Made by a program: the position numbers and the translations under genes. Positions 1-8,034 of a stretch of DNA of 36,386 bases are shown here, piece by piece. The notes beneath the pieces were generated by a model. It searched no databases, was not told the DNA's origin, and worked only from the letters and a program-made list of their open reading frames with translations. Within the stretch, counting starts at the first letter, position 1; each line of letters starts with the position of its first letter. This stretch comes from Selenomonas sp. ND2010 (lineage in GTDB: Bacteria > Bacillota > Negativicutes > Selenomonadales > Selenomonadaceae), in the NCBI RefSeq assembly GCF_000702005.1, contig NZ_JNKI01000025.1, positions 1 through 36,386 on the forward strand, written 5' to 3'.

Positions 1-80
1 CAAGCGAAGCGCGTTTAACTGTTTTCCAACTCTTAATTAAAAGGCAAAAATTTCTTGTAGCGGGTTGTCACCGGTGGAGC

Positions 81-158
81 GTTGGTACTGGGGCCCCCGC
101 CGCCGGCGACTTATCTCGAACACGAACTGGGTATTACTCCCCTGCAAACTGTAATTTC
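81..158 (-). repeat. Degenerate copy of a repeat shared with the right window edge
   Basis: Read on the minus strand this stretch begins GAAATTACAGTTT (158-146) and ends with CAGTACCAAC (90-81). The right edge (36299-36371, plus strand) begins with the same 13 bases and ends CAGTGCCAAC. Both also carry TTCGA in the middle and a GC-rich CGCCG block before the end. Conceptual translations share an E-I-T-V-x-R-x-V-x-P-x-S pattern, but this copy is broken by a stop. The middle is only weakly similar, so this is an old or diverged copy. I do not recognise the family with certainty. Confidence 0.5.
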
Positions 159-163
159 CCCGA

Positions 164-201
164 CAAAAAGAAAAAGTCCCTGCAGTACTACACCGCAGGG
201 A
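164..201 (-). terminator. Intrinsic terminator of the candidate small RNA/leader
   Basis: On the minus strand a 7-bp stem (TCCCTGC with GCAGGGA, 177-183 and 195-201) with an 11-nt loop is followed by two U runs, CTTTTTCTTTTTG. It faces left and lies about 70 nt downstream of the consensus minus-strand promoter at 276-304. No known gene ends here, because tRNA-Leu has its own terminator upstream at 333-359. Confidence 0.7.
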
Positions 202-240
202 TCAAGAGGGATTAATGTTCGTAACAATAATAACGGACAT
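202..240 (-). CDS. Possible 12-aa leader peptide rich in Val/Ile
   Basis: The minus-strand ORF encodes MSVIIVTNINPS. The start codon and a weak AGG ribosome site sit in the loop of the 13-bp stem-loop. Codons 3 to 7 (Val Ile Ile Val Thr) form one arm of that stem, and the stop codon abuts the base of the terminator hairpin. That geometry recalls amino-acid leader peptides, but the Shine-Dalgarno is poor and the ORF could be chance within an AT-rich stem. Confidence 0.25.
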   Translation of the reverse strand: MSVIIVTNINPS

Positions 241-275
241 ACGCCTATTATTATTGTTACTTTTTGTTGGTTATT

Positions 276-304
276 ATTTTATATCACTCTCATCGCATTG
301 TCAA
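276..304 (-). promoter_or_regulatory. Sigma-A type promoter of the candidate RNA
   Basis: On the minus strand there is a perfect -35 TTGACA (304-299), a 17-bp spacer and -10 TAAAAT (281-276). This is one of the best consensus promoters in the window. It sits between the tRNA-Leu terminator and the stem-loop and drives transcription leftward. Confidence 0.7.
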
Positions 305-332
305 CTTGAACTTTCGCATATTTTTCCACAAT

Positions 333-359
333 AAAAATCCTTCCCGAAAGGGGAAGGAT
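333..359 (-). terminator. Terminator of tRNA-Leu
   Basis: On the minus strand a 9-bp stem (337-345 with 351-359) with a 5-nt loop is followed by a U5 run. It lies 15 nt past the tRNA 3' end and faces left, so it ends the tRNA transcript and probably readthrough from dacF. Confidence 0.85.
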
Positions 360-374
360 CTTATAACTCTGTAG

Positions 375-459
375 TGGTGCGGATGACAGGGGTCGAACCT
401 GCACGTCGTAAGACACTGGATCCTAAGTCCAGCGCGTCTGCCAATTCCGCCACATCCGC
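375..459 (-). tRNA. tRNA-Leu (anticodon UAG)
   Basis: On the minus strand the 7-bp acceptor stem GCGGATG pairs with CATCCGC, followed by discriminator A and an encoded CCA (377-375). The D arm contains AATTGGCAGAC. The anticodon arm CTGGA-CTTAGGA-TCCAG gives anticodon TAG, which reads CUN leucine codons. A variable arm and a T arm with the GGTTCGA loop complete it. The long variable arm and 85-nt length fit a class II tRNA. Its own promoter lies at 473-501 and a terminator at 333-359. Confidence 0.97.
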
Positions 460-472
460 AAAAACAATAAAT

Positions 473-501
473 ATTTTATCACAAGAAACAGTTTACGTCA
501 A
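473..501 (-). promoter_or_regulatory. Promoter of tRNA-Leu
   Basis: On the minus strand -35 TTGACG (501-496), a 17-bp spacer and -10 TAAAAT (478-473) preceded by TG (extended -10). The predicted start falls about 7 nt before the mature 5' end of the tRNA, so the tRNA need not depend on dacF transcription. Confidence 0.7.
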
Positions 502-520
502 ATATCCCCTATTTCCTGAG

Positions 521-1681
521 TTATAAACGGACCAGTAATCCCTCGAATACTCCAACGAGCCAAGAACCGATACTAGCCCCCTTATTGACCTTGCCCGCTG
601 CGATATCCACGCTTCCTACCGACTTGCCGTCATATTTGATAACAGCCTTGCCGATAATTTCGCCTTCTTTTACGGGAGCTGATACCACTCGAGGAATATC
701 ATAGGATACCGAATATTTTTCCGGACTTTCATTATTGATCAGCGGATAGTCGATATCACTGACCAAATGTGCGGTAGTCGATGCCTGCTTTCCGTTCTTG
801 ACCCATACATTCTGGGCAACACGGTCTTTGGATATTCCCTTAACCATCGTTACATGGCTAAATCCATAATCCAAAATCTTTTCAGCATCACGGAAGCGGT
901 CATCCGGAGTCGGGGTTTTCATGAGTACAACAATCAATTCCACTCCATTTCGCTTAGCCGACGCTGCTAAACAGCCGCCAGCAGCACTTGTCCAGCCGGT
1001 CTTTATTCCCGTCATTCCCTTATAATTCCCCAACAATTTGTTGGTATTTTCGACCTGCAGTTGTTTGTTCGCCGGAAATGCCCACTGGATTCTACGATTT
1101 TTGGTACCGACGATTTCGCGGAATTTTGGATTTTCCATGGCATATTTCGCTAATTTTGCCATATCACGGACCGTAGAGTGATGGTTCGGATTGGGCAGTC
1201 CATTGGGATTTTCAAAATGGGTGTTTTCCATTCCCAACTCCTTTGCCTTCGCATTCATGCGGTTCGCAAAGGCTGGAACGCTGCCATCCACTTGCTCGGC
1301 CACAGCCACCGCTGCACCGTTGTCTGAGACCATCAACATTCCGGTGATGAGTTCTTCTGCTGTCATTCGTTCGCCGGCGCGAATATCCAAAAAACAATCC
1401 TCAGTTCCCGATGCATGAGGCGAAATAAAGACTTCCGTACGAGGACCGATATTTTCCAGCCCCAGAATGCCCGTCATCATTTTTGTCGTACTAGCCGGGT
1501 AATGTTCTTCATCGGCATTTTTCTCCCAGATTACCCGCCCCGTAGAGGCCTCAATCAATATCGCCGCCTGCGCGGTAACCTGTGGGCCATCATCGCATCC
1601 CTGCGCCCAAGCCATCGGCACTTGTATCATCACCAGGCAAACGATGAGCATGCCTGTTATAACATTTCGAAACGCTTTCAC
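521..1681 (-). CDS. dacF: D-alanyl-D-alanine carboxypeptidase (penicillin-binding protein 5/6 family)
   Basis: This serine DD-carboxypeptidase trims the terminal D-Ala from peptidoglycan pentapeptides outside the membrane. The N-terminus (residues 1-26, ending AWA-Q) is a signal peptide. All three active-site motifs of the S11 family are present: S64-T-T-K67, S119-D-N121 and K227-T-G229. A C-terminal beta-rich PBP5_C-like region follows, ending in a hydrophobic stretch (GSWLVGVFEGLLVRL) that could act as a membrane anchor. 386 residues is normal. The start is GTG, with GGGGAGG about 11 nt upstream. It follows radA but is separated by a hairpin (1711-1739), and an extended -10 promoter sits just beyond that hairpin, so it is probably transcribed separately as well. 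Whether to call it dacF, dacA or dacB within the family is uncertain. Confidence 0.92.
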   Translation of the reverse strand: MKAFRNVITGMLIVCLVMIQVPMAWAQGCDDGPQVTAQAAILIEASTGRVIWEKNADEEHYPASTTKMMTGILGLENIGPRTEVFISPHASGTEDCFLDIRAGERMTAEELITGMLMVSDNGAAVAVAEQVDGSVPAFANRMNAKAKELGMENTHFENPNGLPNPNHHSTVRDMAKLAKYAMENPKFREIVGTKNRRIQWAFPANKQLQVENTNKLLGNYKGMTGIKTGWTSAAGGCLAASAKRNGVELIVVLMKTPTPDDRFRDAEKILDYGFSHVTMVKGISKDRVAQNVWVKNGKQASTTAHLVSDIDYPLINNESPEKYSVSYDIPRVVSAPVKEGEIIGKAVIKYDGKSVGSVDIAAGKVNKGASIGSWLVGVFEGLLVRL

Positions 1682-1710
1682 TTCTCGCTAATCCTCCCCA
1701 AAAGTAGTAA

Positions 1711-1739
1711 AGAGCCTCACTCCTCAGGAGGAAGGCTCT
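1711..1739 (-). terminator. Hairpin between radA and dacF
   Basis: On the minus strand AGAGCCT pairs with AGGCTCT, with an inner CTCCT/AGGAG stem, followed by TTTACTACTTTT. It would act as a weak intrinsic terminator for the clpC-radA transcript. The dacF -10 element (1743-1751) is upstream of it, so the same hairpin would also form the 5' end of the dacF mRNA. Confidence 0.6.
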
Positions 1740-1742
1740 AAT

Positions 1743-1751
1743 ATTATAACA
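1743..1751 (-). promoter_or_regulatory. Extended -10 promoter for dacF
   Basis: On the minus strand TGTTATAAT (1751-1743) is a perfect extended -10. No good -35 is visible at 17-18 bp. It lies between the radA stop and the hairpin at 1711-1739, so the transcript would start just before the hairpin. Confidence 0.5.
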
Positions 1752-1780
1752 CTTTATGAACCGTTCTGCACAGGGAATCC

Positions 1781-3160
1781 TCAATCTTTTGGCATGGCCA
1801 ACCGCAAAGCATCGCGAATGGTCTCTGCACCATACAGGTGGATTCCTGTTACGTCTTTGGCCAGCTGACGATAATTCTTCATCGGCAGGATTACATGCTC
1901 AAAACCGAGCCGTTTCGCCTCATTGATGCGAATATCGGCCTGACCAACAGCACGAACTTCCCCGGAAAGGCCTACTTCACCAAACACGATTGTCTTAGGG
2001 CGAATCAGCCGATTGGCAAAGCTTGATGCCATGGCAACACAAATGCCAAGATCGGCCGCCGGTTCATCAATGCGGATACCACCAGCGACTTTTACGTAAA
2101 CATCACAGGCCCCAATTTGCAGATGAACGCGCTTTTCCAAAACGGCTAGCAGCAGTTGGATTCTTTTGATATCCACCGAATCCGCCGTCCGCCGCGGGGG
2201 GACATACGGAGTAGGTGCTACCAAGGCCTGCAATTCGACCAGCAAGGGGCGAGTTCCTTCCACCGTAGGGATGATGACTGTGCCGCTGTCACATTCCCGT
2301 TCCGATAAAAACATCTTCGACGCATCAGGAACATCGACCAGCCCCACATCCCGCATCTCAAAAAGGCCTAATTCATTGGTACTGCCAAAGCGGTTTTTAA
2401 CGGCCCGCAGGACCCGGTACTCCGCATTGCGTTCTCCTTCAAAGTAGAGGACTGTATCCACAATGTGTTCTAACACCCGTGGGCCAGCAAGATTGCCATC
2501 TTTTGTCACATGGCCGATGACAAAAGCAGCAATGCCATTGGTTTTGGCAATGCGCAAAAGCTCCACCGAACACTCCCGTACCTGCGAAACACTTCCTGGA
2601 GCACTCTGTACCTCCGGCTTGAAAATCGTCTGTATGGAATCGATGACCAGCAGCTCCGGCTTCGTATTCGACACATGTGCCTCAATGGTTTCTAGATTCG
2701 TCTCACTGACCACCAACAGACTATCGGCAATTGCCCCCAGGCGATCTGCCCGCATGCGCACCTGCCGCGTGCTTTCCTCACCGGTCACATATAACACCCG
2801 ACGTCCCAAACGCGCCACATCGGCACACACCTTGAGGGTCAGGCTGGACTTGCCAACCCCCGGATCACCGACAATCAGCACCATGGAACCGGGAATGACA
2901 CCGCCCCCCAGCACGCGGTCAAGCTCACCAGACCCCGTCAGGAACCGCGGCAAATCCTCCAGCTGCACGTCACCAATCGGCTGCGGCTTCACGGCATCCG
3001 ATAGTCCCAAGCGAAGCCCACCGCTTCCCTTTACTTCCGGCGTTACCACTTCTTCCACCATCGTATTCCAGGCACCACACCCGGGACACCGCCCCAACCA
3101 TTTAGGTGCGTCATACCCACATTCTTGGCAGACATATACGGTTTTCTTTTTCTTAGGCAT
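1781..3160 (-). CDS. radA: DNA repair protein RadA (Sms)
   Basis: RadA is a RecA-like ATPase that promotes branch migration of recombination intermediates. An N-terminal C4 zinc finger (C11, C14, C25, C28) is followed by a RecA-type ATPase with Walker A GDPGVGKSS (98-106), the RadA signature KNRFG (255-259) and a C-terminal Lon-protease-like domain containing IRIDEPAADLG. 459 residues is the usual length. ATG is preceded by GGGAGAAG. It is downstream of clpC, as in many Firmicutes, but here a 46-aa ORF (3179-3319) lies between them, and disA, often next after radA, is replaced by dacF. Confidence 0.97.
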   Translation of the reverse strand: MPKKKKTVYVCQECGYDAPKWLGRCPGCGAWNTMVEEVVTPEVKGSGGLRLGLSDAVKPQPIGDVQLEDLPRFLTGSGELDRVLGGGVIPGSMVLIVGDPGVGKSSLTLKVCADVARLGRRVLYVTGEESTRQVRMRADRLGAIADSLLVVSETNLETIEAHVSNTKPELLVIDSIQTIFKPEVQSAPGSVSQVRECSVELLRIAKTNGIAAFVIGHVTKDGNLAGPRVLEHIVDTVLYFEGERNAEYRVLRAVKNRFGSTNELGLFEMRDVGLVDVPDASKMFLSERECDSGTVIIPTVEGTRPLLVELQALVAPTPYVPPRRTADSVDIKRIQLLLAVLEKRVHLQIGACDVYVKVAGGIRIDEPAADLGICVAMASSFANRLIRPKTIVFGEVGLSGEVRAVGQADIRINEAKRLGFEHVILPMKNYRQLAKDVTGIHLYGAETIRDALRLAMPKD

Positions 3161-3178
3161 AAATCTTCTCCCACAACA

Positions 3179-3319
3179 TCAATGCGAATTATTTTTCAAC
3201 AGCCGCTTTAACAGCCGAATAGTCCATCGCCCTAACCAGACGATGGACCATAGGAGATTTGCCACAAAATCGAGGAGTTTCCCGGTCAGGCTTTCCGGTG
3301 CCAGCTTATTTCTTGGCAT
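3179..3319 (-). CDS. Small hydrophobic/basic protein, unrecognised (46 aa)
   Basis: I do not recognise this protein. The ORF starts with ATG inside the last codons of clpC (14-nt overlap, different frame) and ends 18 nt before radA. A strong Shine-Dalgarno, AGGAGG, sits 10 nt upstream of the ATG within the clpC coding sequence. The product has an N-terminal polar section ([11 protein letters not shown]), a hydrophobic, tryptophan-containing core at about residues 15-30, and a very basic tail (RLLKRLLKNN). This is typical of a small membrane or amphipathic protein. An 8-bp inverted repeat (3222-3229 with 3241-3248) lies inside it. Its position between the Clp unfoldase and RadA suggests co-expression with the stress operon. 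The function is unknown. Confidence 0.65.
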   Translation of the reverse strand: MPRNKLAPESLTGKLLDFVANLLWSIVWLGRWTIRLLKRLLKNNSH

Positions 3320-5819
3320 CCAGCTTCACCCTCCTGACTGATGGCTTTTTTACTTCTTTTTTGATGAAATCCAGCATATCTCCATTCTTGCGAACGCAAA
3401 TGGTATCTCCGGCCTTGAATCGATGCCGTAAAAGGCGTTCAGCGATTTCGTCTTCAATGTGTTTCTGCAATGCCCGTTTCAACGGCCGTGCCCCATACTT
3501 GAAGTCTGTCCCAGCCTCCACTAATCTGTTCTTGGCCGACGGACTGATTTCCATCTTGATATCCTTTTCCAGCAACCGTTTTTTTACATCTCGAAGCAGG
3601 ATATCCACAATCTTTACCAGTTCTTTTCGTCCGAGGGGATGGAATACCAACAGCTCATCAATGCGGTTTAAGAACTCTGGCTTGAAGATACGCTTGACCT
3701 CTCCGAGTACCCGCTTGCGGCCATTTTCTTCTGCCTGTTTTGCTTCCTCTTTATCCTCGCCTACCGAAAAGCCCATGGCCGGATTCTGTTTTCGCAAGAA
3801 ACTTGCCCCTGCATTCGAGGTCATGATGATAACTGTATTGCGGAAATCAACCGTACGACCCTGACCATCCGTCAACCGGCCGTCGTCAAGCACCTGCAAC
3901 AGGATATTGAATACATCGGGATTGGCCTTTTCAATCTCATCCAACAAAATAATCGAGTAAGGCTTACGGCGCACAGCATCTGTCAGCTGTCCCCCTTCCT
4001 GATACCCGACATACCCCGGAGGTGCCCCCACCATACGGGACACACTGTATTTTTCCATGTACTCGGACATATCAAAGCGGATGATGGCATCTTCGCTGCC
4101 AAAAAGTGCTTCCGCCAATGCCCGCGCCAATTCCGTCTTACCCACGCCAGTAGGTCCCAGGAACAAAAAAGAGCCAATTGGCCGCTTCGGGTCCTTTAGG
4201 CCGGCTCTAGCTCGCCGGATTGCCTTTGATACCGCCCGGACGGCATCTTCCTGACCGATGACGCGACGGGTAAGGATTTTCTCCATATTGAGCAGCCGCT
4301 CTGATTCCTTTGCCGCAATCTGTCGAACCGGAACACCGGTCCACTGCGCTACTACATCGGCAATATCATCCGCGGTCACCGTAATGCGGTTATGATCTTT
4401 TTTCTCCCAATTTCGGCGCGCTTCATCCAAAGATTCCTTTACCGTCTGCATCTCATCACGCAATTTTGCTGCCCGCTCATAATCTTGTGCAGCAATAGCA
4501 GCTTCTTTTTCCGTATGGAGTTTATCGAGCTGCTCTCGGATGGAATGCACCTGACTTGTCGGAGCCACTTTCCCCATACGTACCTTTGAAGCAGCTTCAT
4601 CCATGAGGTCAATTGCCTTATCGGGTAAAAAGCGGTCCGTTAGGTAGCGCTGAGAAAGGTGCACGGCTGCCTCAATGGCAGACGGTTCGATTTTCGCTCG
4701 ATGAAATTCTTCATACTTACTGCAGAGCCCTTGCAAAATGCGCACAGCGTCATCCGGAGACGGTTCCTCCACCATCACCGACTGGAATCGCCGCGACAAG
4801 GCAGCATCCTTTTCCAGATACTTCTTGTACTCATCCAGCGTCGTAGCGCCAATAATCTGAATCTCACCACGCGAAAGCGCAGGCTTTAAGATATTCGCGG
4901 CATCCAGTGCGCCTTCGGCGGCCCCAGCTCCTACCAGCGTGTGCATTTCATCAATAAACAAAATGATATTGCCGAGCTGATGAATCTCTTCAATGACGCC
5001 CTTCAATCGTTCCTCAAACTCGCCACGGTATTTTGCCCCTGCCACTAACGATGCCATAGAAAGGGATATGACTTTTTTGTCCTGCAGCATATAGGGTACG
5101 GCGCCCTCGACAATACGCTGAGCCAATCCCTCTGCAATCGCGGTCTTGCCTACCCCAGGTTCCCCCAGCAAAATCGGGTTGTTTTTCGTTCGCCGCGAAA
5201 GAATCTGTATGACACGCTGAATTTCTTTTTCACGGCCAATAACCGGATCCATTTTCGCATCTTCCGCCAAACGATTAAGATCGCGGCCGTATTTTTTCAG
5301 CAGCGGCGCGCCACCCTCTCGGCGGCTGCGCCCCCGTCCACTGCCCTTTTCCAGCTGTGGGCCATCATCGGATGGATGGGGCATATCGATGCGCTCGAGC
5401 ACTTCATCCTGAAGATTATCGGGGTCGATTCCCATACGGGTAAGCACCTCGATAGCAGCCCCCTCGGTTTCCGACAACAGACTCAGCAGGATGTGCTCTG
5501 TTCCAATATAAGTATGTCCGAGCGTCTGCGATTCCTCCATCGCCCCCTCCATGACGCGTTTGGCTCTTGGCGTATAATATGGATTATCCGAGGGATATTC
5601 CGCTTCCTGTGAATCCATATTTCTAACCGTTGCCATGGCTTTTTCAAAGGTGAGTCCCAACTCATACATAGCCTGGGCAGCCACTCCATTGCGCTCATGC
5701 AGCAGGCCCAGCAGGATGTGCTCTGTGCCAATATAATCCTGCTGTAAATCCTGCGCCACATATTGAGCAAACTCCACCGCCTTAATGGCACGGTTGGTAA
5801 AGTGATTTCGATAATTCAT
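3306..5819 (-). CDS. clpC: ATP-dependent Clp protease ATP-binding subunit ClpC
   Basis: This AAA+ unfoldase delivers substrates, including arginine-phosphorylated proteins, to ClpP. Order: two Clp N-terminal repeats (about 1-75 and 80-145), AAA-1 with Walker A GEPGVGKT (219-226) and Walker B LFIDE, a UVR/M-domain segment ([12 protein letters not shown], 446-457), AAA-2 with Walker A GPTGVGKT (555-562), and a C-terminal ClpB-D2 domain. 837 residues is typical of ClpC. The start overlaps the mcsB stop as ATGA, indicating translational coupling. It is the fourth gene of the ctsR operon, so CtsR control is expected. clpP is not in the window. Confidence 0.98.
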   Translation of the reverse strand: MNYRNHFTNRAIKAVEFAQYVAQDLQQDYIGTEHILLGLLHERNGVAAQAMYELGLTFEKAMATVRNMDSQEAEYPSDNPYYTPRAKRVMEGAMEESQTLGHTYIGTEHILLSLLSETEGAAIEVLTRMGIDPDNLQDEVLERIDMPHPSDDGPQLEKGSGRGRSRREGGAPLLKKYGRDLNRLAEDAKMDPVIGREKEIQRVIQILSRRTKNNPILLGEPGVGKTAIAEGLAQRIVEGAVPYMLQDKKVISLSMASLVAGAKYRGEFEERLKGVIEEIHQLGNIILFIDEMHTLVGAGAAEGALDAANILKPALSRGEIQIIGATTLDEYKKYLEKDAALSRRFQSVMVEEPSPDDAVRILQGLCSKYEEFHRAKIEPSAIEAAVHLSQRYLTDRFLPDKAIDLMDEAASKVRMGKVAPTSQVHSIREQLDKLHTEKEAAIAAQDYERAAKLRDEMQTVKESLDEARRNWEKKDHNRITVTADDIADVVAQWTGVPVRQIAAKESERLLNMEKILTRRVIGQEDAVRAVSKAIRRARAGLKDPKRPIGSFLFLGPTGVGKTELARALAEALFGSEDAIIRFDMSEYMEKYSVSRMVGAPPGYVGYQEGGQLTDAVRRKPYSIILLDEIEKANPDVFNILLQVLDDGRLTDGQGRTVDFRNTVIIMTSNAGASFLRKQNPAMGFSVGEDKEEAKQAEENGRKRVLGEVKRIFKPEFLNRIDELLVFHPLGRKELVKIVDILLRDVKKRLLEKDIKMEISPSAKNRLVEAGTDFKYGARPLKRALQKHIEDEIAERLLRHRFKAGDTICVRKNGDMLDFIKKEVKKPSVRRVKLDAKK

Positions 5820-6904
5820 ACTTCATCCTCCGAGCTCAGGCGGTGCCCACTAAGTATCTCTCTTACCTTGCGTGCTCTGAGCTGGTCGATTTCGATTTTG
5901 GACATATTCTCATTTTCTGCCAGATTCTGCAAGAAACTACGATGGCAGGCCACGAGAATATCGGCATAACAATCCGCTTTTACCTCGTGAATGAGTTTTA
6001 GGTCAATCCCCAAACGGACCTTAGATAAAAGTTCCATGGCCTCGCGCTCGGAAAGCATGCGGGCATAGGCTAAGGTACCATAAGCCCGCCAGACTTCGTC
6101 CGCCAACTGCTCTTTGCGGTAAAGCGCCAACGCCTTGCGTGCTCTACGCTCATGAGCCACAATTTCCGTTACCGCACTCTTGAGATTGGCAATGAGTTCT
6201 TCTTCCGAAAAACCTAGAGTCAACTGATTGGAGATCTGGAACAAACTTCCCACCGGCTCTTTGTCATCTCCATAAAGGGCACGAACCGCCAGACCGAGCT
6301 GTGGGGATATGTTAATGATGCTGCTGACATTGCGGGTAAATACCAATCCGGGCAAATGCAACAAAACCGACGCTCTAAGCCCTGTTCCCAGATTGGTTGG
6401 ACACGAAGTGAGATACCCCATCTTCTCGTCAAACGCCATATCCAGCTGCGCTTCTATTAGATCATCGAGCGTAAAAGCCGTACTCATCGGTAGATCCAGA
6501 TTCAGTCCCGGTGCCCAACATTGGATGCGCAAATGGTCTTCCTCATTGACCATGATGCTGATGCAACGGTCATCGGACACATAAGTCGCGCGGTATTGCG
6601 GACTTTTGATAAGGTTCTCCGTAATCAGCTGTTTTTCCAGCAAAACCTCCCGCTGCAGAGGTGACAGCCGCTCGACATCCACACGATCAAAGGGCATTCC
6701 CATCGATTTTTCCAGTTCCGGAAGCACTTCATCCGTAGCCACCAGTACCTGCGACAGCTGATTCATATCCGCCCGATTGGGAAAAGGAATTCCCTTGAGA
6801 TTTCGCGCCAAGCGTATGCGGCTGGCAACTACTACATCCCCATCGGTACCACCGCTTTTTAGCCAGGTCAATTCATTGCTGCGAAGTAAGTCATTGATTG
6901 CCAT
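5816..6904 (-). CDS. mcsB: Protein-arginine kinase McsB
   Basis: McsB phosphorylates arginines on proteins, marking them for ClpC-ClpP degradation, and helps inactivate CtsR during stress. The fold is that of ATP:guanido phosphotransferases: SRIRLARN (28-35) contributes to nucleotide binding, and CPTNLGTGLRAS carries the conserved active-site cysteine C168. 362 residues matches the family. The ATG has AGGAGG upstream and overlaps the 3' end of mcsA by 14 nt; its own stop overlaps the clpC start. The tight packing supports co-production with McsA, its activator. Confidence 0.97.
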   Translation of the reverse strand: MAINDLLRSNELTWLKSGGTDGDVVVASRIRLARNLKGIPFPNRADMNQLSQVLVATDEVLPELEKSMGMPFDRVDVERLSPLQREVLLEKQLITENLIKSPQYRATYVSDDRCISIMVNEEDHLRIQCWAPGLNLDLPMSTAFTLDDLIEAQLDMAFDEKMGYLTSCPTNLGTGLRASVLLHLPGLVFTRNVSSIINISPQLGLAVRALYGDDKEPVGSLFQISNQLTLGFSEEELIANLKSAVTEIVAHERRARKALALYRKEQLADEVWRAYGTLAYARMLSEREAMELLSKVRLGIDLKLIHEVKADCYADILVACHRSFLQNLAENENMSKIEIDQLRARKVREILSGHRLSSEDEV

Positions 6905-7442
6905 TCGCCACGCCTCCTTCCTGGGATTCTATTTTCTGTTCCAGGCTGCGAATTCTATCCCGATACTCGGCTGCCTTTTCGTATTCTTCCCGAGCTACAC
7001 TGTCCTGCAATTTTTGACGCAGCAGACCGATTTCATGTTTGATTTCCAAAGCACTGCCACTGCGATGTGGAATCTTGCCACGATGCACGCTAGAGCCATG
7101 AATCCGCCGCAGAAGCGGTTCAATCTGTTGACGAAACGTATGGTAGCACTCCGCACAGCCAATCTTTCCCGTCTGTTGAAAGTCACGATAACTCATGCCA
7201 CAGCTTGGACATACCAACTGATTCTGGTCCAACGGGCGCTTCTCACCACGCTCGGCGGCACTGCTGAAAATTCCCTTCAGGAAATCGTCCATCGATACCG
7301 TCCGGCCCTTTTGCGCCGAAGGAACAAATTCTCCATAGGCTGCCGCGCATTTTTCACATAAATTTTTTTCAATCCGTCCATCCGGCCCAATCTGGGTGAT
7401 ATGGACCACCGCTTCATTGCGTCCACAATCATCACACAACAT
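6891..7442 (-). CDS. mcsA: McsA, zinc-finger activator of McsB (UVR motif)
   Basis: McsA is a zinc-binding adaptor that activates McsB. Four CxxC-type pairs are visible: CDDC near the start, CEKC at about residue 29, CPSC and CAEC in the middle. The C-terminus carries a UvrB/UvrC-type motif (REEYEKAAEYRDRIRSLEQ) like the one in ClpC. 183 residues is normal. The ATG is preceded by GAGGGA. It lies 56 nt after ctsR and overlaps mcsB. No zinc ligand appears lost. Confidence 0.95.
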   Translation of the reverse strand: MLCDDCGRNEAVVHITQIGPDGRIEKNLCEKCAAAYGEFVPSAQKGRTVSMDDFLKGIFSSAAERGEKRPLDQNQLVCPSCGMSYRDFQQTGKIGCAECYHTFRQQIEPLLRRIHGSSVHRGKIPHRSGSALEIKHEIGLLRQKLQDSVAREEYEKAAEYRDRIRSLEQKIESQEGGVANGNQ

Positions 7443-7498
7443 CCGGAATCCCTCTTTTCTATGATATAACTACTTCAAGATTACGCTCTTATCCGGGT

Positions 7499-7951
7499 TC
7501 AAGAAAAATTCTCCAACGTCAGGATCATGGATTTTAACAAATGAACCCGTTCTTCGGCCGTAACGCGCTCCGACTGATAGGCAAAAACAACCACCTGCAT
7601 CATCAGCGCTGCTTCACGATTCGAAATCATCTGATGCTGGAGCAGGTAATGGACCATGGACTGCACCATCGGCATCTCCGTATCCTTATCAATCTTATCG
7701 AGCATGTCCTGATAGACCATATTGCGCGTAGGCACCTGCACAATGCGTATATACCCACCTAAACCACGACGCGATTCCACCACGAACCCCTTGTCCTGGG
7801 TAAACCGCGTAGAAAGCACATAGCTAATCTGAGAGGGCGCACAGGAAATCTCATCGGCAATGTCCGTACGCCGAAGCTCTACTTTGCCATCCTGCTGTGC
7901 AGCCAACTGCCGCAGGATATACGCTTCAATCAAATCTGCGATATTGCTCAC
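7499..7951 (-). CDS. ctsR: Transcriptional repressor CtsR
   Basis: CtsR represses class III heat-shock genes (its own operon, clpP and others) and is released on heat or protein stress with McsA/McsB. The N-terminal winged-helix region (SNIADLIEAYILRQL, then DIADEISCAPSQISYVLSTRF) and the glycine-rich wing RRGLGGYIRI are clear. I choose the GTG at 7951 (150 aa). A GTG three codons upstream (7960) has its Shine-Dalgarno, GAAGG, directly abutting it, while the same site is well spaced for 7951, and CtsR proteins usually begin close to SNIxDxIE. It is the first gene of the operon, with promoter and direct repeats at 7972-8000. Confidence 0.95.
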   Translation of the reverse strand: MSNIADLIEAYILRQLAAQQDGKVELRRTDIADEISCAPSQISYVLSTRFTQDKGFVVESRRGLGGYIRIVQVPTRNMVYQDMLDKIDKDTEMPMVQSMVHYLLQHQMISNREAALMMQVVVFAYQSERVTAEERVHLLKSMILTLENFS

Positions 7952-7971
7952 GATAATCACCTTCTATAAAA

Positions 7972-8000
7972 ATTGACCATTTGACTTTTATTCTATTATA
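7972..8000 (-). promoter_or_regulatory. ctsR promoter with CtsR-like direct repeat
   Basis: On the minus strand -10 TATAAT (8000-7995) is followed about 7 bp later by AGTCAAATGGTCAAT (7987-7973), two heptads related to the CtsR half-site RGTCAAA. Here they are 8 bp apart start to start, not the 10 bp of the published consensus (RGTCAAA-NAN-RGTCAAA). No convincing -35 is visible. The repeat overlaps the expected start site, where a repressor would act. Confidence 0.5.
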
Positions 8001-8034
8001 ACGCCATTGTTCAAATTTTGCCATAGGCAAAATC

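Larger units (their letters stand above)
164..269 (-). ncRNA. Candidate small RNA or attenuator leader (~105 nt)
   Basis: A complete minus-strand transcription unit can be read here: promoter at 276-304, predicted start near 269, a perfect 13-bp inverted repeat (221-233 with 248-260, 14-nt loop), and an intrinsic terminator at 164-201. The only ORF inside is 12 codons long (202-240). It could be a free small RNA, or a leader that attenuates genes beyond the left edge. I match it to no known RNA family. The architecture is seen directly; the function is unknown. Confidence 0.5.

Noticed and set aside
82-309. 75-aa plus-strand ORF at the left edge
   Set aside because: It runs through a repeat copy, two hairpins and a minus-strand promoter, has no ribosome site, and its composition (poly-Pro, poly-Asn) is not protein-like.
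1667-1681. CcpA cre-like sequence at the dacF start (TGAAAGCGTTTCGA)
   Set aside because: It matches most of the consensus but lies over the start codon of a cell-wall gene, and no other cre site was noted nearby; likely chance.
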